Positions 1 through 9,489 of a DNA stretch of 64,000 nt are shown in pieces. This DNA is from Polynucleobacter sp. AP-Kolm-20A-A1 (GTDB lineage Bacteria; Pseudomonadota; Gammaproteobacteria; Burkholderiales; Burkholderiaceae). Where the stretch lies: the NCBI RefSeq assembly GCF_018688315.1, contig NZ_CP061315.1:1240001-1304000 (forward strand). The letters run 5' to 3'. A program made the position numbers and the translations under genes. The notes under the pieces are model-generated. The model saw only the letters and a list, made by a program, of their open reading frames with translations. It was not told the DNA's origin and searched no databases. Position 1 is the first letter of the stretch; each line of letters begins with the position of its first letter.

Positions 1-70
1 TAAGCTCGGCCAGGTCTCGCTGAATTTGATCGGCGAGACGCTGGTTACGATGCGGGCTAGTTTTATGCAT
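1..70 (-). CDS. rbfA: 30S ribosome-binding factor RbfA, N-terminal fragment
   Basis: Only the first 23 codons are inside the window; the gene runs off the left edge. The reading frame starts at an ATG at 70 and encodes a basic N-terminus ([19 protein letters not shown]) that resembles betaproteobacterial RbfA. RbfA is a small KH-fold protein that binds the 30S subunit and helps mature the 5' end of 16S rRNA. It starts 14 bases after the infB stop codon on the same strand, the usual infB-rbfA order. The family call rests on this short piece plus the conserved neighbourhood. Confidence 0.8.
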
Positions 71-84
71 ATTGCCTAGAACGC

Positions 85-2850
85 TTAGAGTGAACGAGCA
101 ACTTCAGTAACTTCGAATGCCTCAAGCTGGTCGCCTTCTTTAATGTCGTTGTAGCCTTTTAATGACAGGCCGCACTCAACACCGGCGCGAACTTCTTTAG
201 CGTCATCCTTGAAGCGCTTTAGAGAATCCAATTCGCCTGTCCAAACAACCACGTTATCACGCAAGAGACGAACGCTTGAAGTACGTTTAACGATACCGTC
301 AACAACCAAGCAACCTGCAATTGCGCCAACTTTAGATACCAAGAAGACTTGACGGATCTCAACCAGACCAGTGATTTCTTCTTTCTTATCTGGAGTCAAC
401 ATGCCGCTCAGAGCCAGCTTCACTTCATCTACAGCGTCATAAATAATGTTGTGATATCGAATATCTACGCCATTGTTCTCAGCCAACTTACGCGCTGCTG
501 CATCTGCACGAGAGTTAAAGCCAATGATGACTGCCTTAGAAGCAACCGCTAAGTTCACGTCAGTTTCAGTGATTCCACCTACCGCAGCGTGAACGATTTG
601 AACCTTCACTTCTGGTGTAGATAACTTCATCAATGATTGAGCCAAAGCTTCTTGTGAGCCTTGAACGTCTGCCTTGATGATGAGTGGCAACAACTTCGCT
701 TCGATAGCGCCTTCTTCCATGTTTTCCATCATGGTTTCGAGCTTGAATGCCTGCTGTTTAGCGAGCTTCACGTCACGGAACTTACCTTGACGGAAAAGTG
801 CAATCTCACGAGCCTTGCGCTCATCAGGAACCACTTGTACAGCTTCACCAGCAGCTGGCACCTCTGCCAAACCTTGAATCTCTACCGGAATAGATGGGCC
901 AGCTTCGTTACATGGCTTGCCGTTCTCATCCATCATGGCGCGTACGCGACCAAATGTAGAGCCAGCTAGCAACATGTCTCCACGTTTGAGTGTGCCGGAC
1001 TGAACCAATACAGTTGCAACCGGTCCCTTACCTTTATCCAAACGTGCTTCAATCACCAAACCTTGAGCAGGAGCATCTTTCGGTGCTTTCAATTCCAAGA
1101 TTTCAGCTTGCAAGAGTACGTTTTCTAGCAAAGCATCAATGCCTTCGCCAGTTTTTGCGGACACTGGAATAAATGGCACATCGCCACCGTATTCCTCAGG
1201 AACCACTTGCTCTGCAACCAATTCAGTTTTAACGCGCTCAGAGTTAGCTTCTGGTTTATCAATCTTATTGATCGCAACAACCAATGGAACGCCACCAGCA
1301 ACCGCATGGTGAATCGCTTCTTTGGTTTGCGGCATCACGCCGTCATCAGCAGCCACCACCAAGATCACAATATCGGTTGCCTTCGCACCACGAGCACGCA
1401 TTGCCGTGAAGGCTTCGTGACCCGGGGTATCGAGGAACGTGATCATGCCACGTGGTGTTTCTACGTGATATGCACCAATGTGCTGAGTAATACCACCGGC
1501 TTCACCAGTAGCAACTCGTGCAGCACGAATCTTATCGAGCAAAGAAGTTTTACCGTGGTCAACGTGACCCATCACCGTAACAACCGGAGGACGTGGCAAC
1601 AATTCTGCATCATGACCATCTGTACCCAAATCTAAATCTGGATCATCCAATTTCGCAGCAAAGGCTTTGTGTCCCATTTCTTCTACGATGATCATCGCAG
1701 TATCTTGATCAAGCACTTGATTGATGGTGACCATCTGGCCCATACCCATCAACAACTTAATCACTTCTGCACTCTTCACCGCCATCGCATGAGCTAACTC
1801 AGCAACAGTAATGGTTTCTGGAACGTGAACATCACGCACCACTGGCTCTGTTGGAACTTGGAAATTCGTATCAACGTTCGCTTCAGCGATTTGACGCTGC
1901 TTCTTACGACCGCCGCCTGAACGCCAACCACCAACACCACCAGATGAATCACCACGAGTCTTCAGACCACCAGGCTTCTTGGCGCCTTCTTCTTGCCAAG
2001 TGGATGATGTTTCAGAAGACTTGATTGTTTTACCGCCAACTTTAGCAACGGCTTTTTTCTTGTCGTCTGCACCTTCAGCTTTAGCAGGCTTATGCAAAGT
2101 GCCTTTTTTCGCCTCTTCAGCAGCAATTTCACTTGGTGCCTTCAAAACACGAGCCGGAGCACTCATCATGTCGCGAATTGCTAAAGCCTCAGCTTCAGCA
2201 GCGGCACGGCGAGCACGAATATCAGCAAGTTCTTTTTCTTTGCTTGCGGCCAATTCTTTTGCAGCTTTATCAGCAACCGCTTTTTTCTCTGCAGCGGCAG
2301 CTGCAGCAGCTGGAGCTTCATCGGCAGGTGCCACTTCCTTTTCAACTGCAGGAGCGGCAACTTCTTTCTGACGAGCATCTTCAGCAGCCTTCATTTCGGC
2401 TTCTTGACGAGCTAACAACTCAGCTTGGCGAGTTGCCTCAGCTGCGCGCTTCTCTAACTCTTCTTCAGAAATGATTGGCTTGGCTGGTGCGGCTTTAGTT
2501 TCCGCTTTCGCTGGAGCAACTTCTGGGGCAGCTGCCTCAGGAGCTTTATCACCCGCCTTAACAAGCACACGCTTTTTACGAACTTCAACTTGCACGGTAC
2601 GTGTACGTCCAGCAGAGTCTGCTTGACGAATTTCTGAACTTTCGCGCTTGATCAAAGTAATCTTTTTGCGCGCGCCAGTGTCAGCGCTGCCATGTGCTTT
2701 TTGCAAATGCTCGAGCAGGACAGTTTTGTCCTTTTCGGTAATGCTATCGTCCTCAGAACCTTTTTCGATACCGGCCGCCTTCAACTGCTCCAAGAGGTCT
2801 GGCGCGGTACGTTTTAATTCTTTAGCGAGTACTTTTACTGTTGTTGCCAT
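85..2850 (-). CDS. infB: Translation initiation factor IF-2
   Basis: 921 residues, full length. IF-2 is the GTPase that places initiator fMet-tRNA on the 30S subunit and promotes 50S joining. Residues 1-55 are the small N-terminal IF2_N fold. A long Ala/Glu/Lys-rich low-complexity linker follows to about residue 290, then a second IF2_N-like segment near 345-395. The G domain begins at about residue 427 with GHVDHGKTS; the G3 motif DTPGHE and G4 motif NKID are visible. Beta-barrel domains and the fMet-tRNA-binding C2 domain follow. It lies 13 bases after nusA in the rimP-nusA-infB-rbfA operon. The identification is certain; the long linker is typical of proteobacterial IF-2. Confidence 0.99.
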
Positions 2851-2863
2851 GCACTACTTCCTC

Positions 2864-4345
2864 TCATGAAGTAAACCAATGTTCGCGCGCTTTCATGATG
2901 AGCGTTTTCGCAGTTTCTTCGTCAATTTGTGTCGCCTCAACCAGCTCATCAACAGCTAGTTCAGCAAGGTCGTCACGGGTATGAACTTGATTGTCAGCAA
3001 GCTTAGCAATCAGTTCTGTTGTCATTCCTTCTAAGGAGCGCAAGTCTTGTGAAACTTCACCAACGCGCTCTTCTTTTGCCAACTCCATAGTCAACAAAGA
3101 ATCGCGAGCACGCGTACGCAACTCGTTCACAGTGTCTTCGTCGAAAGAGTCGATCTCTAACATTTCAGACAATGGCACATAAGCCACTTCTTCCAATGTG
3201 TTGAAACCTTCTTCAATCAAGATGTCAGCCACTTCTTGGTCCACATCCAACTTGTCCATAAACAACTGGCGTACAGAGGATGCTTCTTTTTCAGTTTTCT
3301 CAGCAGACTCTTCTGGAGTCATGATGTTGATCTGCCAACCAGTCAAGTCGCTCGCCAAGCGAACGTTTTGTCCGCTACGGCCAATTGCGATTGCCAAGTT
3401 CTCTTCGTCCACTACTACGTCCATGGCATGACGCTCTTCGTCAACCACGATAGAAGAAACTTGAGCTGGAGCCAAAGCACCAATCACAAATTGAGCTGGA
3501 TCTTCAGACCACAATACGATATCCACTGCTTCACCAGCAACTTCATTACGTACTGCAGTAACGCGAGTGCCACGTACGCCAACACAAGTACCGATTGGGT
3601 CAATACGCTTGTCATAAGTAATCACAGCAATTTTTGCGCGGACACCAGGATCACGGGCTGCGCCCTTGATCTCTAGCAAGCCCTGCTCCATCTCTGGAAC
3701 TTCGTTCTCAAACAACTTGATCAAGAAATCTGGGCAAGTACGTGAGAGTTCAATTTGTGGGCCACGTGCTTCACGATCCACTTTGAGGATGTATGCACGT
3801 ACACGGTCACCAGAACGTAAGTTCTCTTTTGGAATCATTTGATCGCGACGGAGCAATGCTTCAACACGACCAGATTCAATGATGAGGCCATTCTTGTCGG
3901 CACGTTTGACGGTACCGGTCATGACTTTTTCGCCACGCTCAAGGTAGTCGTTCAAAATCTGCTCGCGCTCAGCATCACGAATGCGTTGCAAGATCACTTG
4001 CTTAGCAGCTTGTGCACCAATACGACCGAAAGCTAAAGATTCGATTTGCTCTTCGATGTAGTCGCCAACTTCCATGTCAGCGAGTTGCTCTTGAGCTTCA
4101 AATTGCAAAATCTCTTTATCAGGCTCTTGCAAACCGGCTTCGTTAGGAACAACCAACCAGCGACGGAAGGTTTCGTATTCACCAGTTTCGCGATCAATCG
4201 AAACGCGGATATCCACGTCTTCTGTTGCATAACGCTTCTTAGTTGCAGAGGCCAAAGCCATCTCCAACGCCTCGAATACGATAGCTTGATCAACGTTCTT
4301 TTCACGCGCTAACGCGTCTGCCAACATGAGAACTTCTCGGCTCAT
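2864..4345 (-). CDS. nusA: Transcription termination/antitermination factor NusA
   Basis: 493 residues, the usual length for betaproteobacteria. NusA binds RNA polymerase and nascent RNA and modulates pausing, termination and antitermination. In order: N-terminal polymerase-binding domain (1-130), S1 domain (about 135-200), two KH domains (about 230-370, with a typical [12 protein letters not shown] loop in the second), then two acidic helix-hairpin-helix repeats rich in Glu/Asp to the C-terminus. The ATG at 4345 overlaps the rimP stop as ATGA, so the two are translationally coupled. It sits in the rimP-nusA-infB-rbfA operon; a possible attenuator lies in the operon leader. Confidence 0.99.
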   Translation of the reverse strand: MSREVLMLADALAREKNVDQAIVFEALEMALASATKKRYATEDVDIRVSIDRETGEYETFRRWLVVPNEAGLQEPDKEILQFEAQEQLADMEVGDYIEEQIESLAFGRIGAQAAKQVILQRIRDAEREQILNDYLERGEKVMTGTVKRADKNGLIIESGRVEALLRRDQMIPKENLRSGDRVRAYILKVDREARGPQIELSRTCPDFLIKLFENEVPEMEQGLLEIKGAARDPGVRAKIAVITYDKRIDPIGTCVGVRGTRVTAVRNEVAGEAVDIVLWSEDPAQFVIGALAPAQVSSIVVDEERHAMDVVVDEENLAIAIGRSGQNVRLASDLTGWQINIMTPEESAEKTEKEASSVRQLFMDKLDVDQEVADILIEEGFNTLEEVAYVPLSEMLEIDSFDEDTVNELRTRARDSLLTMELAKEERVGEVSQDLRSLEGMTTELIAKLADNQVHTRDDLAELAVDELVEATQIDEETAKTLIMKAREHWFTS

Positions 4346-4833
4346 GACTTTCTTCCTTTGAAATCAATAACAGGGACCAACCGAGTCTTATCGACCTCGG
4401 CTAAAGAGAACTCCAATTGAGAGGGCTGACCATCAGCACCCTCAAATACCAAACCAAACTTTGCATCCGGTGAATTCAATTCACCACTCAGCAAACCTTG
4501 CAACTCACCACGAAAATTCTTGCGGTTACCAACGGCAACACGCAACTTCAAATCCACTTCCATTCCAGCGAAGCGCTCAAAATCAGCGGCACTTTTCACT
4601 GGACGATCCAACCCTGGAGACGAAATCTCTAAACGCTCATAAGGAATGTTTTCAACTGGCAAGGTGTAGCTCAACTGATGGCTCACCTTTTCGCAATCCA
4701 AAACAGTAATCATGCGTTCGTAATCTGGGTTTTCAATCGTGACGCGCAGCAATCCTCCGGCTTCACGCTCAATATCAACTAGCGTGTAACCCAAGTTTTC
4801 CAGCTCTGCAGAAATAACCTGCTGATCCTTCAC
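4342..4833 (-). CDS. rimP: Ribosome maturation factor RimP
   Basis: 163 residues, standard size. RimP binds the 30S subunit early in assembly. The N-terminal half carries the conserved SPGLDRP segment near residue 72, the family signature, and the C-terminal half is an Sm-like barrel. The start is a GTG at 4833, preceded by a strong AAGGGGAG ribosome-binding site; no in-frame ATG fits. The stop codon overlaps the nusA ATG. As the first gene of the rimP-nusA-infB-rbfA operon it sits directly behind a hairpin and a rho-independent-type terminator, so its transcription may depend on read-through. Confidence 0.97.
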   Translation of the reverse strand: MKDQQVISAELENLGYTLVDIEREAGGLLRVTIENPDYERMITVLDCEKVSHQLSYTLPVENIPYERLEISSPGLDRPVKSAADFERFAGMEVDLKLRVAVGNRKNFRGELQGLLSGELNSPDAKFGLVFEGADGQPSQLEFSLAEVDKTRLVPVIDFKGRKS

Positions 4834-4857
4834 GACTCCCCTTCATACCAAAATGGC

Positions 4858-4883
4858 AAAAAAAAATGGGCTTCAAAGCCCAT
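4858..4883 (-). terminator. Rho-independent-type terminator in the rimP leader
   Basis: On the minus strand a 7-bp perfect stem (ATGGGCT/AGCCCAT, 4-base loop) is followed by nine T residues. It ends only about 25 bases before the rimP GTG. The rluB-scpB transcript appears to have its own terminator upstream at 4943-4964. This one therefore lies where a premature terminator (attenuator) of the rimP-nusA-infB operon would be, although it could also be a second terminator for rluB. Confidence 0.8.
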
Positions 4884-4904
4884 ATTCTCGAAATTCAGAA
4901 CAGG

Positions 4905-4934
4905 CCGACTTACGTTGATCGCAACATCAGTCGG
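4905..4934 (-). promoter_or_regulatory. Imperfect leader hairpin upstream of rimP
   Basis: On the minus strand CCGACT and AGTCGG pair around an inner GTTG/CAAC stem, giving a hairpin of about 12 paired positions with one mismatch, one G-T wobble and a CGAT loop. It lies about 20 bases before the leader terminator at 4858-4883. Together they resemble an attenuator-like RNA leader of the nusA operon. Folding was judged by eye; no covariation evidence was available. Confidence 0.45.
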
Positions 4935-4942
4935 TAACAACT

Positions 4943-4964
4943 AAAAACAGCAGAATCCTGCTGT
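4943..4964 (-). terminator. Rho-independent terminator of scpB-rluB
   Basis: On the minus strand a 7-bp perfect stem (ACAGCAG/CTGCTGT with a 4-base loop) runs directly into five T residues. It begins 43 bases after the rluB stop codon, the expected place for the end of the scpB-rluB transcript. Confidence 0.7.
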
Positions 4965-5006
4965 AAGACCAAAATTATAGCCTATTTAGGAGAAAACCGA
5001 TACAAA

Positions 5007-6806
5007 TCAGAAGCTTTCGCCCGGATTTCGCGGTTTTCTAGGCCCTTTATTGAAGGGTTTTCGCCCTTTTGGTGCGCCTCTTTTAGGCCCGTTTCCAGGA
5101 GTTTGAGGGTTACCGGTCACAAAAGCAGACTGTCCATGGTGCACTTTGCCGCCTTTACTACGATTTTGACCCTGGCCACCTTGACCGCCCTGTCCACCCT
5201 GTCCGCCACGGCCACCCTGACCACCCTGGCCCGGTCTACCGCCTTGGGTACGACCCCGGAATGGTCCGCGCCCTTCGCCAGAGCCGCCTCCACCGCCAGG
5301 TTTGCCGCCTCTGCCCTGGTGCGTTAGGCCGTTGTGGCCACTAGCAAGGGTTAAGGCGTCGCGAGAGCCCCAGTAAGAAACCGAGGTTTGCATTGGATCG
5401 GGCTGAAAGTCTTCCCCCATAGGACGACGATCGCGATTATTGGCATTGGGGTTGCGGCCCTTATCTTGTGGTTGCGGCATTTTTAAGCCAGCAGACTTCA
5501 TCAAGTTGTAGATACCGCCAGCCTCAATCTCTTCCCATTTGCCACGCCTTAAGCGTGGAGGCAACAAGAAGATTCCGTAACGAGTTCGGATTAAGCGGGA
5601 TACCGTATGACCGACTGCTTCAAACATACGACGTACTTCGCGATTACGGCCTTCATTTAATGCAACGTGGTACCAACGGTTAGCGCCTTCGCCGCCACCC
5701 ATCGCTAAACGTAAGAATTTTGCTTGGCCATCATCAAGCGTAATACCGCTCTTTAATAGTGAAGTATTTTCTTGACTCAAGTCGCCCAAGATACGCACGG
5801 CATATTCACGTTCAACACCGTAACGTGGATGCATCAAACGATTTGCTAATTCACCTGAAGTTGTAAATAACAACAGACCTTCGGTATTAAAGTCCAAGCG
5901 ACCTACTGCAATCCAACGACCTTGGCGTGGTTTTGGCAAACGATCAAATACGGTGGGACGACCCTCTGGGTCTGACTGGCTCACGATTTCGCCGGCAGGC
6001 TTGTGATACATGATCACGCGCGGCGGCTTCGTCTGAATCTTGCGATGCACTGGCTTGCCATTAATGCGTACTTGATCTGTTGGTCCGATGCGTTGACCAA
6101 TATGAGCTGGTAATCCGTTAACCGATACACGTCCTTGAATAATCAAGTCTTCCATATCGCGACGTGATCCCATGCCAACGTCAGCTAATACTTTGTGCAA
6201 CTTAACAGTATCTTCGTCGTCAGCATCGTCATCTAAGCCGTCAAGGTCTGACCATACTTCATCACGCAAACTGAGAGGCAAATCATCGACGTTTGCAAAT
6301 TGCAAGCTACTCACTTCATCTTCTGTTGGCGCATCCGGATCTTCATCTTCACGTGAACGCTGTGCACGTTGTGCGCGACGCTCTGCACCCGTTTGATGAG
6401 AGATCTCATTCTCATTGACACCATCAGGATTTTTGACTTCTTCTACTTCAGGTGCATCCAATGCGGCATCGAATTCGCCGGACACCACTGAAGCAAATAA
6501 GGCTTCGCTCTCAGCTGGGTTTGGGGCTAGTTTTGAAGATTGGTTATTCCCTGGATTGTTGCCACCCTCGCGCGGCCCATTGGTATCGCCACCTTCGCGG
6601 CGTGGCCGATCTTTATTAAATGGGCGCTTCTTATTAAATGGATGCTTGCCACTACCTTGTCGGCGCGGACGACGCTCTCCACGCTCGCCACGTTCTCCAC
6701 CTTCAGTCTTTGGGCCATCAGAATGCGATGGCGCAGCGTCTGAATTAGAAGGGGTTGCCGATGGATTTACTACCGGGGATGAATCGTTTTCGTTGGAGCT
6801 TGTCAT
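5007..6806 (-). CDS. rluB: 23S rRNA pseudouridine(2605) synthase RluB
   Basis: 599 residues, about twice the catalytic core of the family. It isomerises a uridine in helix 93 of 23S rRNA. A charged, low-complexity N-terminal region (1-205) rich in Gly, Arg, Pro and Glu precedes an S4 RNA-binding domain (about 205-265) and the pseudouridine synthase domain (about 265-440). The catalytic Asp lies in [13 protein letters not shown] near residue 303. The C-terminal 150 residues are a Gly/Arg/Gln-rich RGG-like tail. It starts 6 bases after scpB, so the pair is an operon. The core identification is firm; the long disordered extensions probably bind RNA (inference). Confidence 0.95.
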   Translation of the reverse strand: MTSSNENDSSPVVNPSATPSNSDAAPSHSDGPKTEGGERGERGERRPRRQGSGKHPFNKKRPFNKDRPRREGGDTNGPREGGNNPGNNQSSKLAPNPAESEALFASVVSGEFDAALDAPEVEEVKNPDGVNENEISHQTGAERRAQRAQRSREDEDPDAPTEDEVSSLQFANVDDLPLSLRDEVWSDLDGLDDDADDEDTVKLHKVLADVGMGSRRDMEDLIIQGRVSVNGLPAHIGQRIGPTDQVRINGKPVHRKIQTKPPRVIMYHKPAGEIVSQSDPEGRPTVFDRLPKPRQGRWIAVGRLDFNTEGLLLFTTSGELANRLMHPRYGVEREYAVRILGDLSQENTSLLKSGITLDDGQAKFLRLAMGGGEGANRWYHVALNEGRNREVRRMFEAVGHTVSRLIRTRYGIFLLPPRLRRGKWEEIEAGGIYNLMKSAGLKMPQPQDKGRNPNANNRDRRPMGEDFQPDPMQTSVSYWGSRDALTLASGHNGLTHQGRGGKPGGGGGSGEGRGPFRGRTQGGRPGQGGQGGRGGQGGQGGQGGQGQNRSKGGKVHHGQSAFVTGNPQTPGNGPKRGAPKGRKPFNKGPRKPRNPGESF

Positions 6807-6812
6807 TAATAA

Positions 6813-7541
6813 TTATTTTGTTTCGTCTGTTTTATCTTCAGACTCAGGGGTAGCTTCTTCAGCCACTTCGATAGTTGTTTCTTCTGCAATCATCTCGATT
6901 GCTTCTACTTCTACTGTTTCTTCAACAACAGCAACTTCTTGTGCGTCAGCATCAATGACTACTGTTTCTACTGTAGCTGATGGATCAAATTCCATTACAG
7001 CTTGACCTAATTGTTCTGCAGCAGCCATTGGCGCAGCATCTTCCAAAATTGGCAAGCTTTGTAAATTTGTCAGACTGAGATCATCTAAAAATTGCTTGGT
7101 GGTTGCATATAAGCCTGGGCGACCAATTGTTTCTTTATGGCCAATGACTTCAACCCAACCGCGATCTTCCAACTGCTTCATGACGTTGCTACTCACTGCA
7201 ACACCACGGATCTCTTCAATCTCACCACGTGTTACAGGCTGACGGTAAGCGATGATGGCTAAGGTTTCCATCACGGCGCGTGAATACTTTGGCGGCTTTT
7301 CTGGGGTTAGGCGATCAAGGTATTCGCGCATTGAAAGGCGGCTCTGAAAACGCCAACCCGTAGCGATATGCACTAACTCCATGCCCTTGTCATCCCAAGC
7401 GCGCTGCAACTCGACCAATGCTTCATCGATATCAGCCGTAGTGATGTCATCAACAAATAAGCGAGACAAATCAGCAACGGTGAGTGGCTCCTGCGCGCAC
7501 AGGAGGGCTGTTTCAATTACGCGCTTATTGTGATCGTCCAT
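6813..7541 (-). CDS. scpB: Segregation and condensation protein ScpB
   Basis: 242 residues. ScpB is the kleisin-associated winged-helix subunit of the SMC-ScpAB condensin that compacts chromosomes. The two winged-helix domains fill residues 1-165, with the family segment [26 protein letters not shown] near 88-113 read in part as AIIAYRQP. The last 65 residues are a very acidic, Glu/Val/Thr-rich tail. It is transcribed with rluB, a common pairing in proteobacteria. scpA is not in the window, so it must be elsewhere. Confidence 0.95.
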   Translation of the reverse strand: MDDHNKRVIETALLCAQEPLTVADLSRLFVDDITTADIDEALVELQRAWDDKGMELVHIATGWRFQSRLSMREYLDRLTPEKPPKYSRAVMETLAIIAYRQPVTRGEIEEIRGVAVSSNVMKQLEDRGWVEVIGHKETIGRPGLYATTKQFLDDLSLTNLQSLPILEDAAPMAAAEQLGQAVMEFDPSATVETVVIDADAQEVAVVEETVEVEAIEMIAEETTIEVAEEATPESEDKTDETK

Positions 7542-7728
7542 AAAATTCGGGCTACCAGGAGTAATCCTGATTAGGCTTTAAAAATGTATTCAGTAATGGG
7601 TTTTGGTGTTTTCTAGCGACTACGGACAATCCATCTCATCAGTTCTTATGGGAATATGCCCGCGCTCCAACGAAGTCCTTTTCGTTCACCTTGCACCCAT
7701 TATAAGGTAGGCTCAATACAATAGCCAC

Positions 7729-8652
7729 ATGCATAAGAATTCCACAAAACCCCCGTTATCAGCCCCTAGCGCACCAGATTCCATGGATCGCCGCAGACTT
7801 CTCGGTCTAGGTATTGGGGTGGGCGCCCTTGTTGGAGGTGCAAGTCTAAGCTCCTGCAGCCTCATTGGGAGCAAGAAACCAGTTGTGGGTTTAGTTCTAG
7901 GGGCTGGAGCAGCCAGAGGCTTTGCCCATGTGGGCGTGATTAAGGCGCTTGAAGCCCAGGGCATCAGGCCGGATATCGTAGTTGGCAGTAGCGCGGGCAG
8001 CGTCATCGCCGCCCTGCTAGCCTCGGGTGCCACTGGTAATGATCTCAATCGTCTTGCTTTGAACTTGGACGAGGCCACGATTGCTGACTGGGGGCTTCCC
8101 TTTGCTGGTCGCTTTGGGGGGCTGATTAAGGGAGATGCACTTCAAAACATGGTCAATCGGGAAGTGCAAAACAAATCCATTGAACAAATGCGCATTCCCC
8201 TAGGAATTGTTGCTACCGAATTACAGTCTGGCAAAGGTGTTTTATTCAGATCCGGAAATACAGGTCTTGCAGTGCGCGCATCTTGTAGCGTGCCTGGAGT
8301 ATTTCAGCCGGCCATCATCAGCGGCAAAGAATATGTCGACGGCGGTTTAGTTGCACCAGTACCAGTGAGCTATGCAAGGCAGATGGGCGCGACACTAGTC
8401 ATTGCAGTCAACATCTCTTCAGAACCCGTTCATCAAGATGCCAGCGGAACGTTTGGCATCCTCCAGCAAACTATCTCCATTATGCAAAGAAGCATTAATC
8501 AGTACGAACTGAAAAGCGCTGACATTGCGATTCAACCGCACTTAAAACAAATGAGTAGCGGTGATTTCAAATCCAGAAATGCTGCAATTCTTGCTGGCGA
8601 AGTTGCAACGCAAGAGCAAATGGGGTTGATTAAAGAAAAGCTGAGAGGCTAA
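7729..8652 (+). CDS. Patatin-like phospholipase, putative lipoprotein (RssA type)
   Basis: 307 residues. A patatin-type serine acyl hydrolase: the oxyanion region GAGAARGFAHVG (about residue 60), nucleophile motif GSSAG (about 86) and Asp of DGG (about 205) are all present, so the Ser-Asp dyad is intact. Before it, an arginine-pair and hydrophobic stretch (DRRRLLGLGIGVGAL) ends in a lipobox-like LSSC, suggesting a Tat- or Sec-exported lipoprotein. An internal ATG at 7783 places the signal directly at the N-terminus and is a plausible true start. It stands alone between divergent scpB and convergent NlpC-like genes. Substrate unknown. Confidence 0.88.
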   Translation: MHKNSTKPPLSAPSAPDSMDRRRLLGLGIGVGALVGGASLSSCSLIGSKKPVVGLVLGAGAARGFAHVGVIKALEAQGIRPDIVVGSSAGSVIAALLASGATGNDLNRLALNLDEATIADWGLPFAGRFGGLIKGDALQNMVNREVQNKSIEQMRIPLGIVATELQSGKGVLFRSGNTGLAVRASCSVPGVFQPAIISGKEYVDGGLVAPVPVSYARQMGATLVIAVNISSEPVHQDASGTFGILQQTISIMQRSINQYELKSADIAIQPHLKQMSSGDFKSRNAAILAGEVATQEQMGLIKEKLRG

Positions 8653-8662
8653 TAGCCATAAA

Positions 8663-8685
8663 CCTGAAGGGCCAAAGCCTTCAGG
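8663..8685. terminator. Hairpin between convergent genes
   Basis: An 8-bp perfect stem (CCTGAAGG/CCTTCAGG, 7-base loop) sits between the patatin stop at 8652 and the end of the NlpC-like gene at 8694. Neither side has a long T-run, so it is a weak or bidirectional terminator at best. Confidence 0.4.
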
Positions 8686-8693
8686 CGCCTTAG

Positions 8694-9341
8694 TTAAAGG
8701 CTGCGCGACTTACGCTTGAGGTTTTTAACTTCGTTAAGAAGCTCTTGACGCTCAGCGTCATCGAGATTGTCGCTGCCGTCTAAACGACGTGCGCCATCAA
8801 AACGTTTATCCCAATAAAGACTGCCGAGATCATCGACACGAACATTCGTACCTTTAGAAGGCGAATGAATGAACTTGTTATCACCCACGTAAATACCAAC
8901 GTGAGAAAAAGTTAAGCGCATGGTGTTGAAGAAAACCAAATCGCCGGGTTGCAACTCATCACGATTGATAGGTTTGCCAACACGACTCATTTGCGTAGAT
9001 TTGCGTGGCAATAAAAATCCGAGCTTGTCTTTAAAGACATAGCCAACAAAACTGCTACCGTCTAATCCCGACTGAGGCAACTCAGCATCCCAGCGATAGC
9101 GCACACCAACGACTTCCATGGCGCGATTAATAAGTTCTTCTGATTTACCGGTTACGGTATCTGCCAAGCGATCTGAAACGCGCGCGATATAAGACCTACC
9201 CGCCTGGAACATACTCTCCTTAGGCACCACAGCATCAGAGGATGCTTCGACCACAGGATCAGCAGCTTGGGCGGAGATGCAAATGAAAACGCCCAGACCT
9301 AAGCCTAGGAGTTTAGTAAGCAGCGCTTTTTTCAGTGACAT
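8694..9341 (-). CDS. NlpC/P60 (C40) family protein lacking the catalytic cysteine
   Basis: 215 residues with a signal peptide (1-26, ending AQA). The NlpC/P60 fold covers about 70-190 and normally cleaves peptidoglycan stem peptides in the periplasm. The nucleophile motif DCSG is here DGSS: codon 95 (9057-9059) is GGT, glycine, not cysteine. The catalytic His segment SHVGIYVG and the later FIHSPSKG are retained, as is the LPRKSTQM stretch typical of the family. It may be an inactive peptidoglycan-binding relative, a regulator, or a recently inactivated copy; the frame is otherwise intact. No operon partner; transcribed away from the Yej genes on the same strand after a gap of about 150 bases. 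Confidence 0.88.
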   Translation of the reverse strand: MSLKKALLTKLLGLGLGVFICISAQAADPVVEASSDAVVPKESMFQAGRSYIARVSDRLADTVTGKSEELINRAMEVVGVRYRWDAELPQSGLDGSSFVGYVFKDKLGFLLPRKSTQMSRVGKPINRDELQPGDLVFFNTMRLTFSHVGIYVGDNKFIHSPSKGTNVRVDDLGSLYWDKRFDGARRLDGSDNLDDAERQELLNEVKNLKRKSRSL

Positions 9342-9489
9342 CGAACCAGTTTAACAAAGAACCCTCAATTAACCAAGTACTGAGTCTAGAGATAAGTCTT
9401 TGTTTATAAAGATAAATTTGTCTTAAATAGGGGCAAATGCACCAATTTAGCCCATTTGAGAGGGGTTTTCGCCCTCCTCTAGCCCTGCC

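Noticed and set aside
102..102. IF-2 as a split or two-start gene
   Set aside because: An internal start for a short IF-2 form is possible in the family, but no clear ribosome-binding site could be assigned by eye.
1979..2371. Open frame on the plus strand within infB
   Set aside because: It mirrors the Ala-rich linker of infB on the other strand and has no homology, ribosome-binding site or operon context. The same holds for the many other shadow frames, for example 36390-37361 opposite the enolase-superfamily gene.
9420..9480. Terminator after the Yej operon
   Set aside because: A GC-rich imperfect stem is visible, but it lacks a T-run on the minus strand and pairs poorly.
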